From JBKHYJ01 sp046565505 (GTDB lineage: Bacteria > Acidobacteriota > Blastocatellia > UBA7656): a stretch of DNA of 64,000 bases. Below the pieces are notes generated by a model that worked only from the letters and a program-made list of their open reading frames with translations, was not told the DNA's origin and ran no database searches. The stretch's first letter is position 1; the number at the start of each line of letters is the position of its first letter. A program made the translations under genes and the position numbers. Below, in pieces: positions 46,021 to 54,462 of this stretch. The stretch is from contig JBKHYJ010000045.1 of NCBI GenBank assembly GCA_046565505.1, positions 88,183 through 152,182 of the forward strand. Direction: 5' to 3'.

Positions 46021-47652
46021 TCACTTCCGCAGTGCGGCCAGCCGCTTTCGCGCGTCCAATAGCTCCGGCAAGTCCGAGTCCGCGTTGCGCCAATATTTTT
46101 CTGCCGCGGCGAACCCTTCGGCCGCAGCGGGCTTGTCGCCCGCATGCTCGGCGGCCAGCGCCATCGCGTAATGAGAGCCTGCGTAACTGGCGTCATGCTC
46201 CATCATCTGTTGCGCCGCGTACCGCGCAAGCTCCCAGTCGCCGGCTTCGCGCGCCGTGCGCGCAATCAATTCCAGCTTGAACAGCGATTGAGTCCACGCG
46301 TCTGGGCCGGGCTCCGCGCGAATCTTCCCCATGACTTCCTTGAGCACCGCGCGCCCCTTTTCCGGCTGCCCGGCTCGCAGGAAGAACTCGCCCTGTAACG
46401 CTTCCAGGTATGGGCGGACGAACTCCGCCCTCCTGCCCGACTCGCGCAATTCATTCAGCGCCGCCTTGGCCTCTTCGCTTGCGGCGGGGAGCTTGCCCAT
46501 CGCCATGAGGGCGCGGCTCGCCATGACGTGGCCGATCGAGCGCACTATGTCCCACCTGCTTTTGGTAAGCGTGCCGGCCGCCCGCAACGCCTCGTCCGCG
46601 CGCCCCCGCGCGAGCAAGAACTCCGGCCACTGCCTCTTGTTGAATTCGAGCGAGTCCTGCATGGAAGGGATCGCGAACGCCTGCCGCATGAGTTGTTCTG
46701 CGGCCCTCACCTGACCTTCGTGCTGGTAGGATGTGGAAAGTAAATCCAGGTTGTGCTCGTGGTGCCAGTCGTATTCCGCCGGGATGTTTTCTGATTTGTA
46801 ATAAGCGTTCTCAAGCTCGTCGGCCCTGCGGAATTCCGCTATCGCGTCATCGATCCGGCCGACGCGCCGCAGGTCGTGGCCATACATGTGATGCGCGTGC
46901 GGGATCAGAGGCGCAAGCCGCGCGTACGCCTCGCCATGCTTCAAGGCTTCCTCTATGCGGCCGGAATTTTCGTAGGAGTGAATGAGGTAATGGTGCGCCG
47001 CGAAATTGTCCGGCGAGGCGGCTAGCGCGCGCAGGTAAAAAGTGATCGACGCCTCGCCGCCGTGCTGGCCGCGCCCGGCCGCGTTAGCCTCTTCGGCGTT
47101 GCCTCGCAGCAGCCACAGCTCCGCGTCGTTCTCGTAGGTAGCCAGTGCGTCGTCTATGGCCTTCTTATACTCGGAATGCTTACCTGCGTTGCCCGGGTCC
47201 TGAATGGCTTCGAGCTGCTTGGCGCGGATCGCTATTCGCTGCTGCTCGCGTCCGGTCGCGTACCCCGCGAGCGCCTGCGCCTGGTCGAGCGCGGCGCGGG
47301 CGGCCCCCGTCGCGTTCAACCCAGAGAAGGCGCGGCTCAACCCGACCCACCCGAGCGCGATCTTCGGGTCGAGCCTCAGCGCCTGGTTGAAGGAGCGCGC
47401 GGCTTCTATAAAGACGTAAGAGTGCAGGTAAGCCAGCCCCTGATCGTAAAACGACTGCGCCTCTTTTGATGAAGTCGTCACGGCCTCGTGCACGGCCCCT
47501 ATCCCGGCGCGCAGCGTCACGGGCCGCTTGAGTATCTCTGCGGGGATCGAGTCGGCGGTCGGGGGGTAGTTCTCGTGCCGGTGCTCCTGCGCGGGCGCGG
47601 GGCTTGAGGAAGCGATTATAAAAATGAAGGCAAGAAAGCGATAAAAAACCAT
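46021..47652 (-). CDS. Exported TPR-repeat protein
   Basis: 543 residues with a signal peptide (MVFYRFLAFIFIIASSSPAPAQ). The rest is a long array of TPR-like helical pairs: a clear one at FYDQGLAYLHSYVFIEAARSFNQALRLDPKIALGWVGLSRAF, others at ALAASPDNFAAHHYLIHSYENSGRIEEALKH-type spacing and near the C-terminus. It is a periplasmic or secreted protein-protein interaction scaffold. The sequence HHYLIHSYENSGR...HAHHMYGHDLRR is His-rich, similar to a group of TPR proteins common in Acidobacteria. The sulfite-oxidase-family gene lies 80 bases upstream on the same strand. Confidence 0.85.
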   Translation of the reverse strand: MVFYRFLAFIFIIASSSPAPAQEHRHENYPPTADSIPAEILKRPVTLRAGIGAVHEAVTTSSKEAQSFYDQGLAYLHSYVFIEAARSFNQALRLDPKIALGWVGLSRAFSGLNATGAARAALDQAQALAGYATGREQQRIAIRAKQLEAIQDPGNAGKHSEYKKAIDDALATYENDAELWLLRGNAEEANAAGRGQHGGEASITFYLRALAASPDNFAAHHYLIHSYENSGRIEEALKHGEAYARLAPLIPHAHHMYGHDLRRVGRIDDAIAEFRRADELENAYYKSENIPAEYDWHHEHNLDLLSTSYQHEGQVRAAEQLMRQAFAIPSMQDSLEFNKRQWPEFLLARGRADEALRAAGTLTKSRWDIVRSIGHVMASRALMAMGKLPAASEEAKAALNELRESGRRAEFVRPYLEALQGEFFLRAGQPEKGRAVLKEVMGKIRAEPGPDAWTQSLFKLELIARTAREAGDWELARYAAQQMMEHDASYAGSHYAMALAAEHAGDKPAAAEGFAAAEKYWRNADSDLPELLDARKRLAALRK

Positions 47653-47732
47653 TATTCAAATCCCGTTTGAAGGCGAGAGCCGGGTGAAAGCGGCGACTCT
47701 TAACGAGCCTGACCCTTAACGAATTCGGACCG

Positions 47733-48878
47733 TCATCGCACTTCGACCGTCCGCCTGTCGGCCCAGTTGTTCGCGTAGGGAGTAATAACTTGCGGGTCGC
47801 GCTCAAGCGGCTGCGCACGCCCGCGCGTGTCATGCGCCCGCGCGATGACCTCGAAAGAGCCTGCGCCCGACGGGGTCCAGTCGTAAGACCATATCCGCCA
47901 CGCGAATGGCGCGCGGTCGGGGCCGAGCTTCGCCTCTTTCCATGTGCGGCCCCCGTCGAAGCTCAATTCTACTCTCGCGATTTCGGCATCGCCGCACCAT
48001 GCCGCCCCGAACACCTTCACGGGCCCCGCGCGGAGCGTGGCTTTATTGATGGGCCTTGCCATCTGAGACTTCAACCTCATCGCCCCGAGCGGCGCGCGCT
48101 CGACCGCGCCGCCCACGCGCCGCGCTTCGTAGTAGCGCCTCGCCTGGTAGAACCCTCTGAAAGGCTCCCGCGAGACTACGACCTGCTTTAGCCACTTGAC
48201 GGAATCCATGCCATACCACCCCGGGATGATCGCCCGCAGGGGACCGCCGTGCGCAGGCGGCAGTGCTTCGCCATTCATCCTGAACGCGAGCAGCGTAGCC
48301 GGGTCGAGAGCTTTAGCCAGGGGGACGCTGCGCGCGTAGGCGTCGATCTGAACGCCCCCGGCCTCGCGTTCCGGGCCCCCATCTGCCCCGACGAGGATGA
48401 CTTCGCCCGCGCCCGCGCGAACGCCGGCCGCTTTCAGCAACGCGGCCAGGCTCGCGCCGGCCCATCGGGCATTCGATACGCCGCCCCACCCGACCAGGTT
48501 GCCCGCGCATTCGAGCGTTACGACCTCTTCCTGCGCGGGCAGCCTCATCAAATCGTCAAGCGTGAAGGTGCGCGGCCGTTCGACCGCGCCGCCCACGGAG
48601 ACCTCCCACGTCGAGGGGCCGAGCTTGGGAATGCCGAAATGGCTGCGGACGAAGAATTCCGAGTTAGGGGTGATCCATCCGTCGAGCGACGCGAAGTCGA
48701 ACGCTCGACTGTAAGGCGAATCCGGCGACGTTATGGGCGGGCGCTGGGCTAAAGCCGAGCTTAGGCTGCGGCCCGTCACGGCCGCGACCGGGGCCGCAAT
48801 CATCAGCGAGATGAAATCGCGGCGGCCCGCGCGCGCCGGCCCCGCTTTCGTGATTGACTGACGGATCATCCGCTTCAT
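47733..48878 (-). CDS. Sulfite-oxidase-family molybdopterin enzyme, Tat-exported
   Basis: 381 residues from ATG 48878. A twin-arginine signal is visible (AGRRDFISLMIAAPVAAVTG). The molybdopterin domain (about 60-260) has the Mo-ligand cysteine Cys124 in VVTLECAGN and WGGVSNARWAGASLAALL, and PGWYGMDSVKWLKQV, family hallmarks. The C-terminal Mo-co dimerisation domain (about 280-381) contains VELSFDGGRTWKEA and WSYDWTPSGAGSFEVIARAHD. Members oxidise sulfite or reduce S/N-oxides in the periplasm; no heme subunit gene is adjacent, so the electron partner is unknown. Confidence 0.9.
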   Translation of the reverse strand: MKRMIRQSITKAGPARAGRRDFISLMIAAPVAAVTGRSLSSALAQRPPITSPDSPYSRAFDFASLDGWITPNSEFFVRSHFGIPKLGPSTWEVSVGGAVERPRTFTLDDLMRLPAQEEVVTLECAGNLVGWGGVSNARWAGASLAALLKAAGVRAGAGEVILVGADGGPEREAGGVQIDAYARSVPLAKALDPATLLAFRMNGEALPPAHGGPLRAIIPGWYGMDSVKWLKQVVVSREPFRGFYQARRYYEARRVGGAVERAPLGAMRLKSQMARPINKATLRAGPVKVFGAAWCGDAEIARVELSFDGGRTWKEAKLGPDRAPFAWRIWSYDWTPSGAGSFEVIARAHDTRGRAQPLERDPQVITPYANNWADRRTVEVR

Positions 48879-49151
48879 GGGTGCGTGCCCGGATTCTCTT
48901 CTTGTTGTGTAAACAGTTGCCTGAGAGTTGAATTCACAGCCCGGTGTGAGTACACTCAACGCGTCTTTGATTTTAATACAACGCAATCAATTTTCACACT
49001 TGAATGTCTGGCACTGTAGGGGCGCGGCTCGTGCTCGCCCGGCCCGTGGCGCGGTGACATGATCGCCGCTTACGGGTTCGAGACCCGCCGCCCCATTCGA
49101 CGGGGCGCGCGGCGGGGGCGCACGCGCGATTAATCTTGGGAAGGAGAGTCT

Positions 49152-50582
49152 ATGTGGAAACGTAAGTGTTACGTGGATGCCGAGTCTGACATCCAATCGC
49201 CGATACCGAATCAGATTTGCTCGAACGAAGAGTTCATCCCGCCGCCCCAGTCGGCCAAAGAGCGGGAGGTCGAAGACAGGCTCAGGGAGATGTCGGACCG
49301 CAACGCCAGGCGGTTAGGCGTTTCGCGCCGCCGCTTCCTTCAGTCGTCTTGCGGCATGGCGGCGGCGATGCTCTGTTTCAACGAAGTGTTCGGCAAGACC
49401 TACGAGGTTGACCCGATAGAGGCGCTCGACCCCGCGGCTTTTGAAGAGAGGTGGCCGAAGAATGAATTCATATTCGACAACCAGACGCACCACATAGACG
49501 TGGAGTCCGGGTGGTTCGAGAGGACGGACGCGGGCCGCGAGGCCGCCGCGTTCCTGCGCCGCTTCCGCCCGCAGGAGAAGACCACTTCCCAGGCCCTTGA
49601 GAGGCTCAACCAGGGGCATTACGTCAAGGAGCTGTTCTTCGATTCTGACACGGTGATGTCGATCATCAGCGGCGTCCCGACGACGGATTGGAAAGAGAAT
49701 ATCCTGCCGCCCGATAAGATGGTCAAGACGCGCAACGACGTGAACGCGTGGGCGGGCAACTCCCAGCGCATGCTCTCGCACGGGCTGCTCAGGCCGAACA
49801 TGGGCCCGTCCGAGTTTGAAGAGATGGAGCGGCAGGCGAAAGTCCTCAAGATAAATTCGTGGAAGATGTACCCCGGCGCGGAAATCGGCAAGGGCTCCTG
49901 GTGGCTCGACGACGAGAAGATGGCCTACCCCTTCTGGGAGAGGTCGCGCAAGATGGGCATCAAGAATCACTGCGTGCACAAGGGGCTTCCGCTCGGCCTG
50001 TTCAACGAAGAGCACTGCCACCCGCGCGACGTGGAGAAAGTCGCGAAGGATTTCCGCGACCTGAACTTCATAATCTATCACTCGGGCTGGCACCCGACGG
50101 CGAAAGTCAAAGAGGGCATGACGGCCAACCCGCAGTACATCCCCTGGGTCTCCGACCTGATGGACATAGTGAAACGCAACAACCTTAAGAACGTCTACTT
50201 CGAGTTAGGCTCGACCTGGAACGGCCTCTCGTCGGCGCGGCCGGAGGCGGCCATGCACCTGTTCGGTCAGTTGCTGAACATGGGCATGGAGAACAACATC
50301 ATCTGGGGCACGGACTCCATATGGGGCGGCAGCCCGCAGAGCCAGATAGAGCGGTTCCGCCGCTTCCAGATCAGCGACGAAGTAGCCAACAAGTATGGCT
50401 ACAAGAAGCTGACCCCCGAAATCAAGGCGAAGGTGTTCGGCCTGAACGCCGCGCGCATATATAAGATAGACGCGAACGCCCGGCGCAACGCGATCAAGAC
50501 CGACAAGATCGCCTTACAGAAAGAGGAATACAGGCAGAACCCGCAGCCGTCGAATACACAGTTCGGCTGGGTTTGGGCGTAG
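49152..50582 (+). CDS. Amidohydrolase-family protein with internal Tat-like motif
   Basis: 476 residues; AAGGAGAG precedes the ATG. The N-terminal 55 residues carry a conserved leader (DAESDIQSPIPNQICSNEEFIPPPQ) ahead of a twin-arginine motif SRRRFLQSS and a short hydrophobic run. From about residue 90 it resembles amidohydrolase_2 (TIM-barrel metal hydrolases): DNQTHHIDVESGW with the HxH-type start, KMYPGAEIGKGSW, NFIIYHSGWHP and IIWGTDSIWGG with the final Asp. The Tat signal lies 55 residues from the start, longer than usual, as in other long-leader Tat proteins. The substrate is unknown. Confidence 0.85.
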   Translation: MWKRKCYVDAESDIQSPIPNQICSNEEFIPPPQSAKEREVEDRLREMSDRNARRLGVSRRRFLQSSCGMAAAMLCFNEVFGKTYEVDPIEALDPAAFEERWPKNEFIFDNQTHHIDVESGWFERTDAGREAAAFLRRFRPQEKTTSQALERLNQGHYVKELFFDSDTVMSIISGVPTTDWKENILPPDKMVKTRNDVNAWAGNSQRMLSHGLLRPNMGPSEFEEMERQAKVLKINSWKMYPGAEIGKGSWWLDDEKMAYPFWERSRKMGIKNHCVHKGLPLGLFNEEHCHPRDVEKVAKDFRDLNFIIYHSGWHPTAKVKEGMTANPQYIPWVSDLMDIVKRNNLKNVYFELGSTWNGLSSARPEAAMHLFGQLLNMGMENNIIWGTDSIWGGSPQSQIERFRRFQISDEVANKYGYKKLTPEIKAKVFGLNAARIYKIDANARRNAIKTDKIALQKEEYRQNPQPSNTQFGWVWA

Positions 50583-50662
50583 GTCCAGGCGGGGCGGGCG
50601 GGATCGAGAGACTCTCTTTTTATCCCGCCCCTGCCGCCGCCCCTGATAATTCGAGGCTCACA

Positions 50663-52342
50663 GTGCGAAAGATTCAAATCTCCCTCTCCGCCCTCTTAAT
50701 CATATGCTCCGGCGCTTTCATTACGGCGCCATCGCAGCAATCCGCCGCCCCGCAACAGCCCGCCGCTTCGCAGCCGCAGGCAGCGGCGCAGGCCGCAAAG
50801 CCCACCGAAGAGACGGTGAGCATGCGCGACGGCGTTAAGCTTTCGACGAGCGTCTACCTGCCGGCCGGCGGCGGCACGTTCCCCGCGGTGCTCATACGCA
50901 CGCCATACGGCAAAGCCACGCAGGCCCTCAACAACGCCACCTGGACCGGGCGCGGGTTCGCGCTCGTCGTTCAGGATTGCCGTGGCAAGGGCAAAAGCGA
51001 GGGGGAGTACCGCCCGTTTATGGACGACCTGACGGACGGCTACGACACGGTCGAGTGGGTCGCAAAACAGCCGTGGTCGAACGGCAAAGTGGGGATGTAT
51101 GGCGTGTCGGCTATGGGAATAACGGCGAACCTTGCCGCGATGATGAACCCGCCGCACCTCGCCGCCCTGTTCGTTATGCTGGCGCGTTCGAGCATCTACA
51201 CGCAGTCGGCTTTCATGGGAGGGGTGTTTAGAAAAGAGCTGAACGAGATATGGCTGAAGCGGCAGAATGCGACCGACACGCTCAACGAAACGTTCAAGCA
51301 CAACGTCTACGACCATTTTTATGACATAGCCGAAATGCCTTTGCACTGGCAGAAGATTCACGTCCCCGTCTATAACTGGGGCGGCTGGTACGACATCTTC
51401 GCGCAAGGCAACATAGATAATTTCGTGGGGCTGCAAGCGACCGGCGCTGCGCTGGCGGCGGGCAACCAAAAATTAATAATGGGGCCGTGGGGGCACGGGC
51501 AGATCGAGGAGGTGAAGTACCCGCCTAACTCCGTGGTCAATAACACAGAGGAGGCCATGCGCTGGTTCGATTACTGGCTTAAGGGGAAAGACAACGCCAT
51601 CATGGAAGAGCCGCCCATACGCTATTACGTGATGGGAGACGTCGTTGATTCAAAGGCCCCTGGGAACGAATGGCGCACGGCCACCTCCTGGCCCGTCCCC
51701 GCAAAGACCACCTCTTATTTTCTCAGCGCGGGCGGCGGACTCACGGAGAAGATTCCGCCCGAGCAGGAGAGCGCGGACGCCTACAAGTACGACCCGAAAA
51801 ACCCCGTGCCAACCGTCGGCGGCGCGAACCTCAACATCAAGAAAGGGCCTATGGACCAGCGCGCGGTCGGGGATAGAAAAGACCTCCTCAAGTACGCCAC
51901 GTCCGCGCTCGCCGCGCCCGTAGAAGTCACGGGGCGCGTGGCAGTCGAGTTGTGGGCGGAATCCGACGCGCCCGACACGGATTTCATGGCGAAGCTGATT
52001 GACGTATACCCGGATGGGACCGAGAGGCTCGTTTTAGACTCGGCCGTCCGCGCGCGGTTCCGCGAAGGCTTCGACCGCGAAGTATTCATGAAGCGCGGGG
52101 AAGTCTACAGGTTCACGATAGACCTGTGGAGCACTAGCATCATCTTCAACAAAGGCCACCGTATAGCCATCCACGTCACGAGCTCGAACGACCCGCGCTT
52201 CGATCCGAATCCGAATACGGGCAAGCCCTTGCGCGCCGACGGCGATACGCGCATAGCCACCAACGCGATACACCATGACCGTGCGCACCCGTCGCGAGTC
52301 TTGCTGCCGGTCGTGCCCGCCTATAACGGTAAGCGGCCCTAG
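50663..52342 (+). CDS. CocE/NonD family (X-Pro dipeptidyl-peptidase-type) hydrolase
   Basis: 559 residues from GTG 50663, six bases after GAGG; this start gives a clean signal peptide (VRKIQISLSALLIICSGAFI), whereas the longer frame begins inside the amidohydrolase gene. An alpha/beta hydrolase domain carries MRDGVKLSTSVYLP, VVQDCRGKGKSEGEY (oxyanion), the nucleophile elbow GVSAMG, and a C-terminal jelly-roll (about 400-550, VEVTGRVAVELWAESDAPDTDF) closing with the DRAHPSRVLLP strand typical of CocE/NonD. A His-Asp pair is expected from HGQIEE and WYDIFAQGN regions. It hydrolyses esters or acylated compounds outside the cytoplasm. Confidence 0.9.
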   Translation: MRKIQISLSALLIICSGAFITAPSQQSAAPQQPAASQPQAAAQAAKPTEETVSMRDGVKLSTSVYLPAGGGTFPAVLIRTPYGKATQALNNATWTGRGFALVVQDCRGKGKSEGEYRPFMDDLTDGYDTVEWVAKQPWSNGKVGMYGVSAMGITANLAAMMNPPHLAALFVMLARSSIYTQSAFMGGVFRKELNEIWLKRQNATDTLNETFKHNVYDHFYDIAEMPLHWQKIHVPVYNWGGWYDIFAQGNIDNFVGLQATGAALAAGNQKLIMGPWGHGQIEEVKYPPNSVVNNTEEAMRWFDYWLKGKDNAIMEEPPIRYYVMGDVVDSKAPGNEWRTATSWPVPAKTTSYFLSAGGGLTEKIPPEQESADAYKYDPKNPVPTVGGANLNIKKGPMDQRAVGDRKDLLKYATSALAAPVEVTGRVAVELWAESDAPDTDFMAKLIDVYPDGTERLVLDSAVRARFREGFDREVFMKRGEVYRFTIDLWSTSIIFNKGHRIAIHVTSSNDPRFDPNPNTGKPLRADGDTRIATNAIHHDRAHPSRVLLPVVPAYNGKRP

Positions 52343-52449
52343 CCGCGGCACCTGAAAAATTAAATGAGAGGCCGCGGGGCTGACCGGGCCGAGGGGCAGG
52401 TGAAAGGGCGGGCTTAACGCCGGCCCCTCGCGTTTGCTACTATCGTTAG

Positions 52450-53358
52450 ATGAAACGATTTTTGCTGAGCCTTCTGCTCACCTTCTCCGCAAGCGTATGC
52501 GCGATGGCGCAGGGCGCGGTCACGCTGGAAGGGCAGGTGGTCTGCTGCGAAGACTGCTGGGCGAAAGCGGACCGCAAGGTCACGCCTTACGGGACCCGTG
52601 CGGACCTCCAGAAAGCGGCCGAGTGTGTCGCGAGCGGCGACCCCTCGCTGCTGGCCGTAACGGGTGAGGGGGGCAAAGTCACGCTCTACGAACTCCAGCT
52701 CGGAAAGTACAGGCGGCCCGGCAAGGACTGGCTCGATTACGTTGGCAAGCGCGTCGAGGTGACGGGGGCCCCCGGCGTAAAGAAAAATAAGCCTTACGTC
52801 AAAGTTGACGCGCTGAGAATCGTCGCGCCCGCCGCAGCCGAATACGAGCCGCAAGCTAACGTCGTGGGAGCCGAGGTCGAGCTCGCGCTGAAAGACCTCT
52901 TCGGGGTTGAGCAGCGCTTGAGCGCGTACCGCGGGCGCGTCGTGCTGCTGAACTTCTGGGCCACCTACTGCGTCCCGTGCAAGAAGGAGATGCCCGACCT
53001 CGCGGCAATACAGAACGAGTACGCCGCGCTGGGCGTGCAGGTCATCGGCGCATCCGCCGATTCGATGGGCGACCGGCAGAAAGTCCGGCAGTTCATAAAG
53101 GAGACTAGGCTCAACTTTCCCGTGTGGCTTGGGGCGAGCGCGGAAGACATGGCCCGATTCGGGCTTGGCCCCGCCCTGCCGGGGACCGTACTCATCGACC
53201 GCGACGGTAAGGTCGTCGCCACCTACGGTGGCGTCATCAAAGTCGGCGAGGTGAGGAAACAGTTGGAGTCTTTGCTCGCCGCCGCCGAAAAGGAATCGAA
53301 ATCGCAATCGCCTCCGGCAACGCAGGCGGCGGGCAAGGCGTCAAGCGTACCCAGTTGA
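52450..53358 (+). CDS. TlpA-like thiol-disulfide protein with N-terminal Cys-rich OB-like domain
   Basis: 302 residues with a signal peptide (about 1-21). Residues 25-125 form a beta-rich domain beginning with GQVVCCEDCWAKADRK and ending VGKRVEVTGAPGVKKNKPYVKVDALRI, like a small OB-type module; its cysteines could bind metal. The C-terminal half (about 140-280) is a TlpA/AhpC-type thioredoxin fold with FWATYCVPCKKEMPDL (CxxC) and ALPGTVLIDRDGKVV (cis-Pro region). It would reduce or isomerise disulfides in the periplasm. The beta-barrel-like gene begins 27 bases later, so the two form a pair. Confidence 0.87.
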   Translation: MKRFLLSLLLTFSASVCAMAQGAVTLEGQVVCCEDCWAKADRKVTPYGTRADLQKAAECVASGDPSLLAVTGEGGKVTLYELQLGKYRRPGKDWLDYVGKRVEVTGAPGVKKNKPYVKVDALRIVAPAAAEYEPQANVVGAEVELALKDLFGVEQRLSAYRGRVVLLNFWATYCVPCKKEMPDLAAIQNEYAALGVQVIGASADSMGDRQKVRQFIKETRLNFPVWLGASAEDMARFGLGPALPGTVLIDRDGKVVATYGGVIKVGEVRKQLESLLAAAEKESKSQSPPATQAAGKASSVPS

Positions 53359-53385
53359 CCGCTCTGACCGGGCGAAGGCCGCGCC

Positions 53386-53916
53386 GTGAGCGGGGCCGAG
53401 AATGAATCTCCGTATAGATGGACATTCGGCGCGCGCGCGCTGACTAATCAAATCCCCCGCGCCAGCCTGCGTACGACCTTGACCTACCGACTACACCCGC
53501 GCCTCTCATTAGGCGTCGAGTACAACCCGCGCGCAGACGACGTTGGGTTATTGGCTAACCTCGTAGCAGTGACGGAAACGGAGCGGAGGCCGGCGCTCAT
53601 CCTCGGCACAAGCTCGGACCGGATAGGCACGCCGAGCGGCCGGTCGTTTTACGCGACCGTCAGCAAGAACCTGTCCGGGCTGGTAAAGCTGCCCGTCGCG
53701 TCGTACGCCGGGCTCGCCTATAGCTCTTACGAGGATCGGTTTTTGCCGCTCGGAGGTCTGACGATAAACTGGACGAGCACGCTATCTACGCCCATCATTT
53801 TTGACGGGGTTAAGGTCCACCCGACCTTCGTGTACGCGCCCGGGAGGCGGCACGTGTTCACGTTCCTGTTAGCGCAGGGCCGCAACCCCGGGGCGAGCTA
53901 CAGCGTTTCGTTCTAG
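53386..53916 (+). CDS. Putative beta-barrel protein, hypothetical
   Basis: 176 residues from GTG 53386. Alternating strands with aromatic ends (FGARALTNQIPRASLRTTLTYRL, LSLGVEYNP, VKLPVASYAGLAYSS) and a last residue Phe after YSVS suggest an outer-membrane beta-barrel of about eight strands. However no signal peptide is seen at this start, so the true start may be lost or the protein may not be exported by Sec. It follows the TlpA-like gene by 27 bases. No family is recognised. Confidence 0.55.
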   Translation: MSGAENESPYRWTFGARALTNQIPRASLRTTLTYRLHPRLSLGVEYNPRADDVGLLANLVAVTETERRPALILGTSSDRIGTPSGRSFYATVSKNLSGLVKLPVASYAGLAYSSYEDRFLPLGGLTINWTSTLSTPIIFDGVKVHPTFVYAPGRRHVFTFLLAQGRNPGASYSVSF

Positions 53917-54462
53917 CCCGCCGAAGCCGCGCGATTCAGTAATACGGGCAACAATGACGGGGCCGACGCTTATGTAATCAACCTCGTTGACGCGGAGCGG
54001 GGGCTTTTAGACGCGCCCGACTGCCCGCGAATTTTAATCTGCTTGACTTCGATGAATTCGCATGTATAATCAGCCGGTCAGCGCCGAAAAGAGCGGAAGG
54101 GCCTGGCAGTCCAATTCCCATAAATCTAACTAATAACTGCTGCCGTCCCGGTAAAATCAGAAGCAGCGTTTTTAAATCCAGTGTCGTCTTTATGTGTGGT
54201 GAAGAGTATTTCGACCGTCCTCATGCCTTTGTAAGGTAAGTCATTCAGCAGGAAACTGTTCTCATTGTATTCGTTGCCTGTCCAAGGGGGGTGTGATCGC
54301 CTCTTCTGATGGCGGTCAAAAACGTTCCAAGAGTTGGGCGTGCTCCGTAACCGGAGAACGGGAGAGGTGCGCCCGACGAATCGTCTCGGTATCTCTCCGG
54401 CAACCGACGGCACGGCCCGCCCGTGTTGTATAAAAAAAAACCTTACACAAACAGGAGGATAT
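53917..54462. other. Long leader region of the subtilase gene
   Basis: 546 bases, AT-richer than its neighbours. It holds the promoter at 54043-54070 and then about 385 bases of probable 5' leader. Near 54350-54396 the arms CCGGAGA and TCTCCGG can pair around a further internal palindrome (GACGAATCGTC), and CACGG-N5-CCGTG lies just after at about 54410-54424. I found no match to a known riboswitch class. Confidence 0.35.
54043..54070 (+). promoter_or_regulatory. Sigma70-type promoter upstream of the subtilase
   Basis: TTGACT (54043-54048), 16 bases, TATAAT (54065-54070, perfect). Transcription would begin near 54077, giving an unusually long leader of about 385 bases before the ATG at 54463. 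Confidence 0.65.

Noticed and set aside
49019..49095. tRNA-like segment: GGGGCGC and CCGCCCC ends with a CGGG-TTCGAGA-CCCG T-arm-like hairpin
   Set aside because: No anticodon stem with a seven-base loop can be drawn, one acceptor pair is mismatched, and position 8 is not T. It is probably chance in GC-rich DNA or at most a decayed relic.
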